DNA of 64,000 nt from Siphonodentalium dalli (GCA_032622095.1 CP136066.1:54464609-54528608), one strand, 5' to 3'. Shown: positions 50,909 through 63,957, counted from the first letter of the stretch. Notes: generated by a model from the letters alone, not told the origin. A program made the numbers and translations.

Positions 50909-51698
50909 GGTTGTGTTAAAAGTTGATATATATATATTGGTTAATCGATTTTAAAGTTATTTTGACAGAGAAAAGCTTCCTAGTCAGTCCCACTATTTGG
51001 TCAGTTCTAGTGTGATATGAAACTAGCACTAGTCAGTAGTGGTACTGGACTGGGAACCAGTCATCTTATGGTTGAGTCAAAAGTGTATGTATATAATGGT
51101 TTATCAATTTTCAAGATCTTTTGACAGAGAAAAGCTTCCTAGTCAGTTCCACTATTTGGTCAGTTCTGGTGTGATATGAAAACTAGCACTAGCCAGTAGT
51201 GGTGTTGGACTGGGAACCAGTCATCTTATGGTTGAGTCAAAAGTTTATGTATTTATTTTCAAGATCTTTTGACAAAGAAAAGCTTCCAAGTCAGTTCCAC
51301 TATTTGGTCAGTTCTGGTGTGATATGAAAACTAGCACTAGCCAGTAGTGGTGTTGGACTGGGAACCAGTCATCTTATGGTTGAGTCAAAAGTTGATGTAT
51401 ATATATTGGTTTATCTACTTTCAAGATCTTTTGACAGAGAAAAGCTTCCTAGTCAGTCCCACTATTTGGTCAGTTCTGGTGTGAAATGAAAACTAGCACT
51501 AGTCAGTAGTGGTACTGGACTGGGAACCAGTCATCCTATGGTTGAGTCAAAAGTTGATGTATATATTGGTTTATCGATTTTCAAGTTCTTTTGACAGAGA
51601 AACTCTTCCTAGTCAGTCCCACTATTTGGTCAGATCTGGTGTGAAATGAAAACTAGCACTAGTCAGTATTGGTACTGGACTGGGAACCAGTCATCGTA
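50909..51698 (+). repeat. Monomer block 11 (shortest block)
   Basis: Only about five monomers between L11 and L12; the L anchors are 1576 bp apart, the closest spacing in the window. Confidence 0.9.
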
Positions 51699-52384
51699 TA
51701 GTTTAGTTATCAGTCGACGTTTATATATGTTTGCCATTTTTTAAAGTTCTTTCAATAGAAAATATTATAACACCACTGGCTAGTGCTAGTCAAAACATTC
51801 TAATTTCTGGGATGCCTCAAATAAAATAACACCTTTGTTCTTATTAACAACAACAGTACTAAAAATATATATAAAAGTCAGGAATGGACAAGATAAACTG
51901 TCAAATCTACATGATGAGCTGATACATGGCATTAACAGCTTAAGATGCTAATGTGTTTTGTCACATTGATTAGGTATTGTTTTGACAAGTCAACAACCAC
52001 TGACATCAAAGCTGGAGCATTATGTGTCATTAGATAGTCTATTGTTTGTCACAAAGTGAGAACTTTTCACATCATTAGCAAGTTTGAAGTGAGGGTTTAA
52101 ATATTCTGCAGAAACTAAATTTTCAGCATAATATTTTAATTTTTTTATAATCTTAGATTTGTGTTTAAAATCAATCACAACACATTTTTTTTTTCGATTG
52201 TAAAATTTATGGATTTACATTTAATATCATTCATCCAAAAGTAACTCTTAAAATTAAACAAATGTCCTAAAAAAAAGTAAAACTATAGAAAAAATTTAAG
52301 AAAAATATTAAATTGAAATGTTTTGACATTCAAATTTGAGTTTAAATAGAAACATTCAGTTGAAATTGTTCTGACATTCAAATT
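51699..52384 (+). repeat. L unit, copy L12 (internal ~103-bp deletion, long tail)
   Basis: At about 52130 the sequence passes from ttttcagcataa directly to tattttaattttttta. It therefore lacks the T tract, the acceptor-like site, the 15-bp segment and the donor-like site. It also has catcgtatag and aaataaaataac as private changes. This is the only copy without the splice-like module. Confidence 0.92.
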
Positions 52385-54961
52385 GGTTGAGTTAAAAGTT
52401 GATATATATATATTGGTTAATCGATTTTAAAGTTATTTTGACAGAGAAAAGCTTCCTAGTCAGTCCCACTATTTGGTCAGTTCTAGTGTGACATGAAAAC
52501 TAGCACTAGTGGCACTGGACTGACTGGGAACCAGTCATCCTACGGTTGAATCAAAAGTTGATGTAAATAATGGTTTATCTATTTTCAAGATCTTTTGACA
52601 GAGAAAAGCTTCCTAGTCAGTCCCACTATTTGGTCAGTTCTAGTGTGACATGAAAACTAGCACTAGTCAGTAGTGGTACTGGACTGGGAACCAGTCATCT
52701 TATGGTTGAGTCAAAAGTTTATGTATATAATGGTTTATCAATTTTCAAGATCTTTTGACAGAGAAAAGCTTCCTAGTCAGTCCCACTATTTGGTCAGTTC
52801 TAGTGTGACATGAAAACTAGCACTAGTCAGTAGTGGCACTGGACTGGGAACCAGTCATCCTATGGTTGAATCAAAAGTTGATGTATATAATGGTTTATCT
52901 ATTTTCAAGATCTTTTGACAGAGAAAAGCTTCCTAGTCAGTCCCACTATTTGGTCAGTTCTAGTGTGACATGAAAACTAGCACTAGTCAGTAGTGGTACT
53001 GGACTGGGAACCAGTCATCCTACGGTTGAGTTAAAAGTTGATGTATATATTGGTTTATCGATTTTCAAGTTATTTTGACAGAGAAAAGCTTCCTAGTCAG
53101 TCCCACTAATTGGTCAGTTCTAGTGAGACATGAAAACTAGCACTAGTCAGTAGTGGAACTGGACTGGGAACCAGTCATCTTATGGTTGAGTTAAAAGTAT
53201 GTCGTATATATTGGTTTAACAATTTTCAAGTTCTTTTGACAGAAAAGCTTCCCAGTCAGTCCCACTATTCGGTCAGTTCTGGTGACATAAAAACTAGCAC
53301 TAGTCAGTAGTGCTACTGGACTGGGAACCAGTCATCCTATGGTTGAGTCAAAAGTTGATGTATACATTGGTTTATCGATTTTCAAGATCTTTTGACAGAG
53401 AAAAGCTTCCTAGTCAGTTCCAGTATTTGGTCAGTTCTGGTGTGATATGAAAACTAGCACTAGCCAGTAGTGGTATTGGACTGGGAACCAGTCATCTTAT
53501 GGTTCAGTCAAAAGTTGATGTATATATTGGTTTATCTATTTTCAAGATCTTTTGACAGAGAAAAGCTTCCTAGTCAGTCCCACTATTTGGTCAGTTCTAG
53601 TGTGACATGAAAACTAGCACTAGTCAGTAGTGGTACTGGACTGGGAACCAGTCATCTTATGGTTGAGTTAAAAGTTGATGTATACATTGGTTTATCGATT
53701 TTCAAGATCTTTTGACATAGAAAGGCTTCCTAGTCAGTTCCACTATTTGGTCAGTTCTGGTGTGATATGAAAACTAGCACTAGCCAGTAGTGGTGTTGGA
53801 CTGGGAACCAGTCATCTTATGGTTGAATCAAAAGTTGATGTATATAATGGTTTATCTATTTTCAAGATCTTTTGACAGAGAAAAGCTTCCTAGTCAGTCC
53901 CACTATTTGGTCAGTTCTAGTGTGACATGAAAACTAGCACTAGTCAGTAGTGGTACTGGACTGGGAACCAGTCATCCTACGGTTGAGTTAAAAGTTGATG
54001 TATATATTGGTTTATCGATTTTCAAGTTATTTGACAGAGAAAAGCTTCCTAGTCAGTCCCACTAATTGGTCAGTTCTAGTGTGACATGAAAACTAGCACT
54101 AGTCAGTAGTGGTACTGGACTGGGAACCAGTCATCTTATGGTTGAGTTAAAAGTATGTCGTATATATTGGTTTAACAATTTTCAAGTTCTTTTGACAGAA
54201 AAGCTTCCCAGTCAGTCCCACTATTCGGTCAGTTCTGGTGACATAAAAACTAGCACTAGTCAGTAGTGGTACTGGGAACCAGTCATCCTATGGTTGAGTC
54301 AAAAGTTGATGTATACATTGGTTTATCGATTTTCAAGATCTTTTGACAGAGAAAAGCTTCCTAGTCAGTTCCACTATTTGGTCAGTTCTGGTGTAATATG
54401 AAAACTAGCACTAGCCAGTAGTGGTATTGGACTGGGAACCAGTCATCTTATGGTTGAGTCAAAAGTTGATGTATATATTGGTTTATCTATTTTCAAGATC
54501 TTTTGACAGAGAAAAGCTTCCTAGTCAGTCCCACTATTTGGTCAGTTCTAGTGTGACATGAAAACTAGCACTAGTCAGTAGTGGTACTGGACTGGGAACC
54601 AGTCATCCTACGGTTGAGTTAAAAGTTGATGTATATATTGGTTTATCGATTTTCAAGTTATTTTGACAGAGAAAAGCTTCCTAGTCAGTCCCACTATTTG
54701 GTCAGTTCTAGTGTGACATGAAAACTAGCACTAGTCAGTAGTGGTACTGGACTGGGAACCAGTCATCTTATGGTTGAGTTAAAAGTATGTCGTATATATT
54801 GGTTTAACAATTTTCAAGTTCTTTTGACAGAAAAGTTTCCCAGTCAGTCCCACTATTCGGTCAGTTCTGGTAACATAAAAACTAGCACTAGTCAGTAGTG
54901 CTACTGGACTGGGAACCAGTCATCCTATGGTTGAGTCAAAAGTTGATGTATACATTGGTTT
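52385..54961 (+). repeat. Monomer block 12
   Basis: Begins with a rearranged monomer (actagtggcactggactgactggg near 52505: one stretch deleted and gact repeated). The rest follows block 9 with an initial offset of 6765 bp, rising to 7244 bp after three extra monomers (479 bp) near 53640-54120. It ends at the same truncated-L join as block 9. Confidence 0.9.
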
Positions 54962-55670
54962 GACTGGCTAGTGCTAGTCAAAACATTCTAATTTCTGGGA
55001 TGCCTCAAAGAAAATAACACCTTTGTTCTTATTAACAACAACAGTACTAAAAATATATATAAAAGTCAGGAATGGACAAGATAAACTGTCAAATCTACAT
55101 GATGAGCTGATACATGGCATTAACAGCTTAAGATGCTAATGTGTTTTGTCACATTGATTAGGTATTGTTTTGACAAGTCAACAACCACTGACATCAAAGC
55201 TGGAGCATTATGTGTCATTAGATAGTCTATTGTTTGTCACAAAGTGAGAACTTTTCACATCATTAGCAAGTTTGAAGTGAGGGTTTAAATATTCTGCAGA
55301 AACTAAATTTTCAGCATAACATCAACTGTAGTGGGCAGGAAAGCAGCTAGGATTTAATATTATAACAACTTGGTTTTTTTTTCAACATTGGATTATTTTA
55401 GGCATCCAAGCTTAAGGTAAGGTATATTAATTTTTTTATAATCTTAGATTTGTGTTTAAAATCAATCACAACACATTTTTCGATTGTAAAATTTATGGAT
55501 TTACATTTAATATCATTCATCCAAAAGTAACTCTTAAAATTAAACAAATGTCCTAAAAAAAAGTAAAACTATAGAAAAAATTTAAGAAAAATATTAAATT
55601 GAAATGTTTTGACATTCAAATTTGAGTTTAAATAGAAACATTCAGTTGAAATTGTTCTGACATTCAAATT
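54962..55670 (+). repeat. L unit, copy L13 (5'-truncated, long tail)
   Basis: Same 5' join as L10 (offset 7244 bp), preceded by the same gtttcccag and ctggtaacat variants, but with the long tail. The T run in acacatttttcgattg is shortened. It looks like a recombinant between an L10-type head and an L8/L9-type tail. Confidence 0.92.
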
Positions 55671-58600
55671 GGTTGAGTTAAAAGTTGATATATATATATT
55701 GGTTAATCGATTTTAAAGTTATTTTGACAGAAAAGCTTCCTAGTCAGTCCCACTATTTGGTCAGTTCAGGTGTGAAATGAAAAATAGCACTGAGTTAAAA
55801 GTTGATGTATATATTGGTTAATCGATTTTCAAGTTATTTTGACAGAGAAAAGCTTCCTAGTCAGTCCCACTATTTGGTCAGTTCTAGTGTGATATGAAAC
55901 TAGCACTAGTCAGTAGTGGTACTGGACTGGAAACCAGTCATCTTATGGTTGAGTCAAAAGTTTATGTATATAATGGTTTATCAATTTTCAAGATCTTTTG
56001 ACAGAGAAAAGCTTCCTAGTCAGACCCACTATTTGGTCAGTTCTAGAGTGACATGAAAACTAGCACTAGTCAGTAGTGGCACTGGACTGGGAACCAGTCA
56101 TCCTATGGTTGAATCAAAAGTTGATGTATATAATGGTTTATCTATTTTCAAGATCTTTTGACAGAGAAAAGCTTCCTAGTCAGTCCCACTATTTGGTCAG
56201 TTCTAGTGTGACATGAAAACTAGCACTAGTCAGTAGTGGTACTGGACTGGGAACCAGTCATCCTACGGTTGAGGTAAAAGTTGATGTATATATTGGTTTA
56301 TCGATTTTCAAGTTATTTTGACAGAGAAAAGCTTCCTAGTCAGTTCCACTAATTGGTCAGTTCTAGTGAGACATGAAAACTAGCACTAGTCAGTAGTGGA
56401 ACTGGACTGGGAACCAGTCATCTTATGGTTGAGTTAAAAGTATGTGGTATATATTGGTTTAACAATTTTCAAGTTCTTTTGACAGAAAAGCTTCCCAGTC
56501 AGTCCCACTATTCGGTCAGTTCTGGTAACATAAAAACTAGCACTAGTCAGTAGTGCTACTGGACTGGGAACCAGTCATCCTATGGTTGAGTCAAAAGTTG
56601 ATGTATACATTGGTTTATCGATTTTCAAGATCTTTTGACAGAGAAAAGCTTCCTAGTCAGTTCCACTATTTGGTCAGTTCTGGTGTGATATGAAAACTAG
56701 CACTAGCCAGTAGTGGTATTGGACTGGGAACCAGTCATCTTATGGTTGAGTCAAAAGTTGATGTATATATTGGTTTATCTATTTTCAAGATCTTTTGACA
56801 GAGAAAAGCTTCCTAGTCAGTCCCACTATTTGGTCAGTTCTAGTGTGACATGAAAACTAGCACTAGTCAGTAGTGGTACTGGACTGGGAACCAGTCATCT
56901 TATGGTTGAGTTAAAAGTTGATGTATACATTGGTTTATCGATTTTCAAGATCTTTTGACATAGAAAAGCTTCCTAGTCAGTTCCACTATTTGGTCAGTTC
57001 TGGTGTGATATGAAAACTAGCACTAGCCAGTAGTGGTGTTGGACTGGGAACCAGTCATCTTATGGTTGAATCAAAAGTTGATGTATATAATGGTTTATCT
57101 ATTTTCAAGATCTTTTGACAGAGAAAAGCTTCCTAGTCAGTCCCACTATTTGGTCAGTTCTAGTGTGACATGAAAACTAGCACTAGTCAGTAGTGGTACT
57201 GGACTGGGAACCAGTCATCCTACGGTTGAGTTAAAAGTTGATGTATATATTGGTTTATCGATTTTCAAGTTATTTTGACAGAGAAAAGCTTCCTAGTCAG
57301 TCCCACTAATTGGTCAGTTCTAGTGTGACATGAAAACTAGCACTAGTCAGTAGTGGTACTGGACTGGGAACCAGTCATCTTATGGTTGAGTTAAAAGTAT
57401 GTCGTATATATTGGTTTAACAATTTTCAAGTTCTTTTGACAGAAAAGCTTCCCAGTCAGTCCCACTATTCGGTCAGTTCTGGTGACATAAAAACTAGCAC
57501 TAGTCAGTAGTGGTACTGGGAACCAGTCATCCTATGGTTGAGTCAAAAGTTGATGTATACATTGGTTTATCGATTTTCAAGATCTTTTGACAGAGAAAAG
57601 CTTCCTAGTCAGTTCCACTATTTGGTCAGTTCTGGTGTGATATGAAAACTAGCACTAGCCAGTAGTGGTATTGGACTGGGAACCAGTCATCTTATGGTTG
57701 AGTCAAAAGTTGATGTATATATTGGTTTATCTATTTTCAAGATCTTTTGACAGAGAAAAGCTTCCTAGTCAGTCCCACTATTTGGTCAGTTCTAGTGTGA
57801 CATGAAAACGAGCACTAGTCAGTAGTGGTACTGGACTGGGAACCAGTCATCCTATGGTTGAGTTAAAAGTTGATGTATACATTGGTTTATCGATTTTCAA
57901 GATCTTTTGACAAAGAAAAGCTTCCAAGTCAGTTCCACTATTCGGTCAGTTCTGGTGTGATATGAAAACTAGCACTAGCCAGTAGTGGTGTTGGACTGGG
58001 AACCAGTCATCTTATGGTTGAGTCAAAAGTTGATGTATTTATTGGTTTATCAATTTTCAAGTTATTTTGACAGAGAAAAGCTTCCTAGTCAGTCCCACTA
58101 ATTGGTCAGTTCTAGTGTGACATTGAAAACTAGCACTAGCCAGTAGTGGTACTGGACTGGGAACCAGTCATCTTATGGTTGAGTTAAAAGTATGTCGTAT
58201 ATATTGGTTTATCAATTTTCAAGTTCTTTTGAAAGAAAAGCTTCCCAGTCAGTCCCACTATTCGGTCAGTTCTGGTGACATAAAAACTAGCACTAGTCAG
58301 TAGTGGTACTGGACTGGGAACCAGTCATCCTATGGTTGAGTTAAAAGTTGATGTATACATTGGTTTATCGATTTTCAAGATCTTTTGACAAAGAAAAGCT
58401 TCCAAGTCAGTTCCACTATTTGGTCAGTTCTGGTGTGATATGAAAACTAGCACTAGCCAGTAGTGGTGTTGGACTGGGAACCAGTCATCTTATGGTTGAG
58501 TCAAAAGTTGATGTATATATTGGTTTATCAATTTTCAAGTTATTTAGACAGAGAAAAGCTTCCTAGTCAGTCCCACTAATTGGTCAGTTCTAGTGTGACA

Positions 58601-59292
58601 TGAAAACTAGCACTAGCCAGTAGTGGTACTGGACTGGGAACCAGTCATCTTATGGTTGAGTCAAAAGTTGATGTATACATTGGTTTATCGATTTTCAAGA
58701 TCTTTTGATATAGAAAAGCTTCCTAGTCAGTTCCACTATTTGGTCAGTTCTGGTGTGATATGAAAACTAGCACTAGCCAGTAGTGGTATTGGACTGGGAA
58801 CCAGTCATCTTATGGTTGAGTCAAAAGTTGATGTATATATTGGTTTATCTATTTTCAAGATCTTTTGACAGAGAAAAGCTTCCTAGTCAGTCCCACTATT
58901 TGGTCAGTTCTAGTGTGACATGAAAACTAGCACTAGTCAGTAGTGGTACTGGACTGGGAACCAGTCATCTTATGGTTGAGTTAAAAGTTGATGTATACAT
59001 TGGTTTATCGATTTTCAAGATCTTTTGACATAGAAAAGCTTCCTAGTCAGTTCCACTATTTGGTCAGTTCTGGTGTGAAATGAAAACTAGCACTAGTCAG
59101 TAGTGGTACTGGACTGGGAACCAGTCATCCTATGGTTGAGTCAAAAGTTGATGTAAATATTGGTTTATCGATTTTCAAGTTCTTTTGACAGAGAAACTCT
59201 TCCTAGTCAGTCCCACTATTTGGTCAGATCTGGTGTGAAATGAAAACTAGCACTAGTCAGTATTGGTACTGGACTGGGAACCAGTCATCTTA
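55671..59292 (+). repeat. Monomer block 13
   Basis: About 23 monomers. The first two thirds repeat block 12 with an offset of about 3243 bp. The last third (about 57850-59000) resembles blocks 3 and 4, including the ttgatatagaaaagc variant near 18010 and 58707. It is thus a mosaic. Confidence 0.9.
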
Positions 59293-60016
59293 TAGTTTAG
59301 TTATCAGTCGACGTTTATATATGTTTGCCATTTTTTAAAGTTCTTTTAATAGAAAATATTATAACACCACTGGCTAGTGCTAGTCAAAACATTCTAATTT
59401 CTGGGATGCCTCAAAGAAAATAACACCTTTGTTCTTATTAACAACAACAGTACTAAAAATATATATAAAAGTCAGGAATGGACAAGATAAACTGTCAAAT
59501 CTACATGATGAGCTGATACATGGCATTAACAGCTTAAGATGCTAATGTGTTTTGTCACATTGATTAGGTATTGTTTTGACAAGTCAACAACCACTGACAT
59601 CAAAGCTGGAGCATTATGTGTCATTAGATAGTCTATTGTTTGTCACAAAGTGAGAACTTTTCACATCATTAGCAAGTTTGAAGTGAGGGTTTAAATATTC
59701 TGCAGAAACTAAATTTTCATCATAACATCAACTGTAGTGGGCAGGAAAGCAGCTAGGATTTAATATTATAACAACTTGGGTTTTTTTTCAACATTGGATT
59801 ATTTTAGGCATCCAAGCTTAAGGTAAGGTATATTAATTTTTTTATAATCTTAGATTTGTGTTTAAAATCAATCACAACACATTTTTTTTTTCGATTGTAA
59901 AATTTATGGATTTACATTTAATATCATTCATCCAAAAGTAACTTTTAAAATTAAACAAATGTCCTAAAAAAAAGTTAATAGAAACATTCAGTTGAAATTG
60001 TTCTGACATTCAAATT
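59293..60016 (+). repeat. L unit, copy L14 (724 bp, short tail)
   Basis: Sister of L7 (shared ttcttttaatag and upstream gatgtaaatattgg). Private change ttttcatcataac. Confidence 0.93.
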
Positions 60017-60978
60017 GGTTGAGTTAAAAGTTGATATATATATATTGGTTCATCGATTTTAAAGTTATTTTGACAGAGAAAAGCTTCCTAGTCAGTCCCA
60101 CTATTTGGTCAGTTCTGGTGCAACATGAAACTAGCACTAGTCAGTAGTGGTACTGGACTGGGAACCAGTCATCTTATGGTTGAGTTAAAAGTTGATGTAT
60201 ACATTGGTTTATCGATTTTCAAGATCTTTTGACATAGAATAGCTTCCTAGTCAGTTCCACTATTTGGTCAGTTCTGGTGTGATATGAAAACTAGCACTAG
60301 TCAGTAGTGGTGTTGGACTGGGAACCAGTCATCTTATGGTAGAGTCAAAAGTTGATGTATATATTGGTTAATCGATTTTCAAGTTATTTTGACAGAGAAA
60401 AGCTTCATAGTCAGTCCCACTATTTGGTCAGTTCTAGTGTGACATGAAAACTAGCACTAGTCAGTAGTGGTACTGGACTGGGAACCAGTCATCTTATGGT
60501 TGAGTTAAAAGTTGATGTATACATTGGTTTATCGATTTTCAAGATCTTTTGACATAGAAAAGCTTCCTAGTCAGTTCCACTATTTGGTCAGTTCTGGTGT
60601 GATATGAAAACTAGCACTAGCCAGTAGTGGTGTTGGACTGGGAACCAGTCATCTTATGGTTGAGTCAAAAGTTGATGTATATATATTGGTTTATCTACTT
60701 TCAAGATCTTTTGACAGAGAAAAGCTTCCTAGTCAGTCCCACTATTTGGTCAGTTCTGGTGTGAAATGAAAACTAGCACTAGTCAGTAGTGGTACTGGAC
60801 TGGGAACCAGTCATCCTATGGTTGAGTCAAAAGTTGATGTATATATTGGTTTATCGATTTTCAAGTTCTTTTGACAGAGAAACTCTTCCTAGTCAGTCCC
60901 ACTATTTGGTCAGATCTGGTGTGAAATGAAAACTAGCACTAGTCAGTATTGGTACTGGACTGGGAACCAGTCATCTTA
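60017..60978 (+). repeat. Monomer block 14
   Basis: About six monomers starting with the usual post-L units and including a gtagagtcaaaag monomer. It ends in the standard pre-L monomer. The short frame at 60926-61108 spans this monomer into L15 and is not a gene. Confidence 0.9.
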
Positions 60979-61700
60979 TAGTTTAGTTATCAGTCGACGT
61001 TTATATATGTTTGCAATTTTTAAAGTTCTTTCAATAGAAAATATTATAACACCACTGGCTAGTGCTAGTCAAAACATTCTAATTTCTGGGATGCCTCAAA
61101 GAAAATAACACCTTTGTTCTTATTAACAACAACAGTACTAAAAATATATATAAAAGTCAGGAATGGACAAGATAAACTGTCAAATCTACATGATGAGCTG
61201 ATACATGGCATTAACAGCTTAAGATGCTAATGTGTTTTGTCACATTGATTAGGTATTGTTTTGACAAGTCAACAACCACTGACATCAAAGCTGGAGCATT
61301 ATGTGTCATTAGATAGTCTATTGTTTGTCACAAAGTGAGAACTTTTCACATCATTAGCAAGTTTGAAGTGAGGGTTTAAATATTCTGCAGAAACTAAATT
61401 TTCAGCATAACATCAACTGTAGTGGGCAGGAAAGCAGCTAGGATTTAATATTATAACAACTTGGTTTTTTTTTCAACATTGGATTATTTTAGGCATCCAA
61501 GCTTAAGGTAAGGTATATTAATTTTTTTATAATCTTAGATTTGTGTTTAAAATCAATCACAACACATTTTTTTTTTCGATTGTAAAATTTATGGATTTAC
61601 ATTTAATATCATTCATCCAAAAGTAACTTTTAAAATTAAAAAATGTCCTAAAAAAAAGTTAATAGAAACATTCAGTTGAAATTGTTCTGACATTCAAATT
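60979..61700 (+). repeat. L unit, copy L15 (722 bp, short tail)
   Basis: Standard short-tail copy with small private indels (gtttgcaatttttaaag; aaattaaaaaatgtcc). Confidence 0.93.
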
Positions 61701-63428
61701 GGTTGAGTTAAAAGTTGATATATATATATTGGTTCATCGATTTTAAAGTTATTTTGACAGAGAAAAGCTTCCTAGTCAGTCCCACTATTTGGTCAGTTCT
61801 GGTGTGATATGAAAACTAGCACTAGCCAGTAGTGGTGTTGGACTGGGAACCAGTCATCTTATGGTTGAGTCAAAAGGTGATGTATATATTGGTTTATCTA
61901 TTTTCAAGATCTTTTGACAGAGAAAAGCTTCCTAGTCAGTCCCACTATTTGGTCAGTTCTAGTGTGACATGAAAACTAGCACTAGTCAGTAGTGGTACTG
62001 GACTGGGAACCAGTCATCTTATGGTTGAGTCAAAAGTTTATGTATATAATGGTTTATCAATTTTCAAGATCTTTTGACAGAGAAAAGCTTCCTAGTCAGT
62101 CCCACTATTTGGTCAGTTCTAGTGTGACATGAAAACTAGCACTAGTCAGTAGTGGCACTGGACTGGGAACCAGTCATCCTATGGTTCAGTCAAAAGTTGA
62201 TGTATATAATGGTTTATCTATTTTCAAGATCTTTTGAAAGAGAAAAGCTTCCTAGTCAGTCCCACTATTTGGTCAGTTCTAGTGTGACATGAAAACTAGC
62301 ACTAGTCAGTAGTGGTACTGGACTGGGAACCAGTCATCCTACGGTTGAGTTAAAAGTTGATGTATATATTGGTTTATCGATTTTCAAGTTATTTTGACAG
62401 AGAAAAGCTTCCTAGTCAGTCCCACTAATTGGTCAGTTCTAGTGTGACATGAAAACTAGCACTAGTCAGTAGTGGTACTGGACTGGGAACCAGTCATCTT
62501 ATGGTTGAGTTAAAAGTATGTCGTATATATTGGTTTAACAATTTTCAAGTTCTTTTGACAGAAAAGCTTCCCAGTCAGTCCCACTATTCGGTCAGTTCTG
62601 GTGACATAAAAACTAGCACTAGTCAGTAGTGGTACTGGACTGGGAACCAGTCATCCTATGGTTGAGTCAAAAGTTGATGTATACATTGGTTTATCGATTT
62701 TCAAGATCTTTTGACAGAGAAAAGCTTCCTAGTCAGTTCCACTATTTGGTCAGTTCTGGTGTGATATGAAAACTAGCACTAGCCAGTAGTGGTATTGGAC
62801 TGGGAACCAGTCATCTTATGGTTGAGTCAAAAGTTGATGTATATATTGGTTTATCTATTTTCAAGATCTTTTGCCAGAGAAAAGCTTCCTAGTCAGTCCC
62901 ACTATTTGGTCAGTTCTAGTGTGACATGAAAACTAGCACTAGTCAGTAGTGGTACTGGACTGGGAACCAGTCATCTTATGGTTGAGTTAAAAGTTGATGT
63001 ATACATTGGTTTATCGATTTTCAAGATCTTTTGACATAGAAAAGCTTCCTAGTCAGTTCCACTATTTGGTCAGTTCTGGTGTGATATGAAAACTAGCACT
63101 AGCCAGTAGTGGTGTTGGACTGGGAACCAGTCATCTTATGGTTGAATCAAAAGTTGATGTATATAATGGTTTATCTATTTTCAAGATCTTTTGACAGAGA
63201 AAAGCTTCCTAGTCAGTCCCACTATTTGGTCAGTTCTAGTGTGACATGAAAACTAGCACTAGTCAGTAGTGGTACTGGACTGGGAACCAGTCATCCTACG
63301 GTTGAGTTAAAAGTTGATGTATATATTGGTTTATCGATTTTCAAGTTATTTTGACAGAGAAAAGCTTCCTAGTCAGTCCCACTAATTGGTCAGTTCTAGT
63401 GTGACATGAAAACTAGCACTAGTCAGTA
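61701..63428 (+). repeat. Monomer block 15
   Basis: About 11 monomers in the order of block 6's beginning (atataatgg, catcctatggttcag, cctacgg monomers). The last monomer stops at ctagtcagta, where the unrelated insert begins. Confidence 0.92.
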
Positions 63429-63957
63429 ATATTGTATCTCACGTGACTTTGTTATTGAAATCAAGCTTTCCGATTGGTTGGCTACTCGACTCTATTAGTC
63501 GTAGTTGTATACTACGCCTTCAAGTCTCTCCCATCGTGCACTATGCATATGTAGTTTTGACTACTAAAAATAGTAACGAACACTACATCCAACTTTGTTC
63601 TGAAACTACTTGTTATTTCGCCGCTGATCCAAATTAAAGCTTCAGTAAGGCGAACATCAATTGTCTGAACTTAGTAAAAGTTGAAAATAGTAGTTTCCTA
63701 CTGCTAAATCAAACAAACAAACCTGAACAAAGAGGAATTTAAATTTTTTTTTTTTTTTTTTACATATTATTTTTTTTTCTTTTAATTTCTGCATTTGTTC
63801 GATACAATATAATAATTAGAGCATGACGTGTCGTGAAATACGCCGATATAGTGCATAGTGCGGTTGTGTAGTTCACTCCGCTTCGCGTCGTGAACTACAC
63901 AACCTCACTATGCACTATATCGGCGTATTTCACTCCAAGCCATGCTCTATTTATTGA
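63429..63957. mobile_element. ~529-bp unrelated insertion within a monomer
   Basis: The monomer reads ctagtcagta up to 63428 and continues gtggtactggactggg from 63958, so the intervening DNA was inserted into one unit (ends uncertain by 1-3 bp). It is not satellite-like and holds a 64-codon plus-strand frame (63443-63637) without recognisable motifs, an 18-T run (63744-63761), a second T-rich run (63770-63783) and a large palindrome near its right end. No terminal inverted repeat or clear target duplication is visible, so its class is undetermined. Confidence 0.75.
63817..63949. repeat. 133-bp imperfect palindrome with CpG-containing centre
   Basis: Concentric inverted arms centred at 63883: tagagcatg with catgctcta at the ends, the stretch from 63834 (tgaaatacgccgatatagtg) with its complement ending at 63932, and gttgtgtagttcac with gtgaactacacaac near the centre. 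The loop is cgcttcgcg-like and CpG-rich compared with the satellite. It resembles a foldback/MITE or the terminal hairpin of a larger element. Sequence differs from the left-flank palindromes. Confidence 0.85.

Noticed and set aside
3361-63428. CRISPR-like array of repeats and spacers
   Set aside because: Units are contiguous 160-bp monomers without short repeat/unique spacer alternation, and the setting is eukaryotic.
3361-63428. CENP-B-box-like motif in the monomer
   Set aside because: The monomer has almost no CpG, and no sequence resembling TTCG....A..CGGG was found, so a centromeric role cannot be claimed from a motif.
63443-63637. 64-codon plus-strand frame in the right-hand insertion
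   Set aside because: Too short and without recognisable motifs; it could be a chance frame or a remnant. Not listed as a gene.
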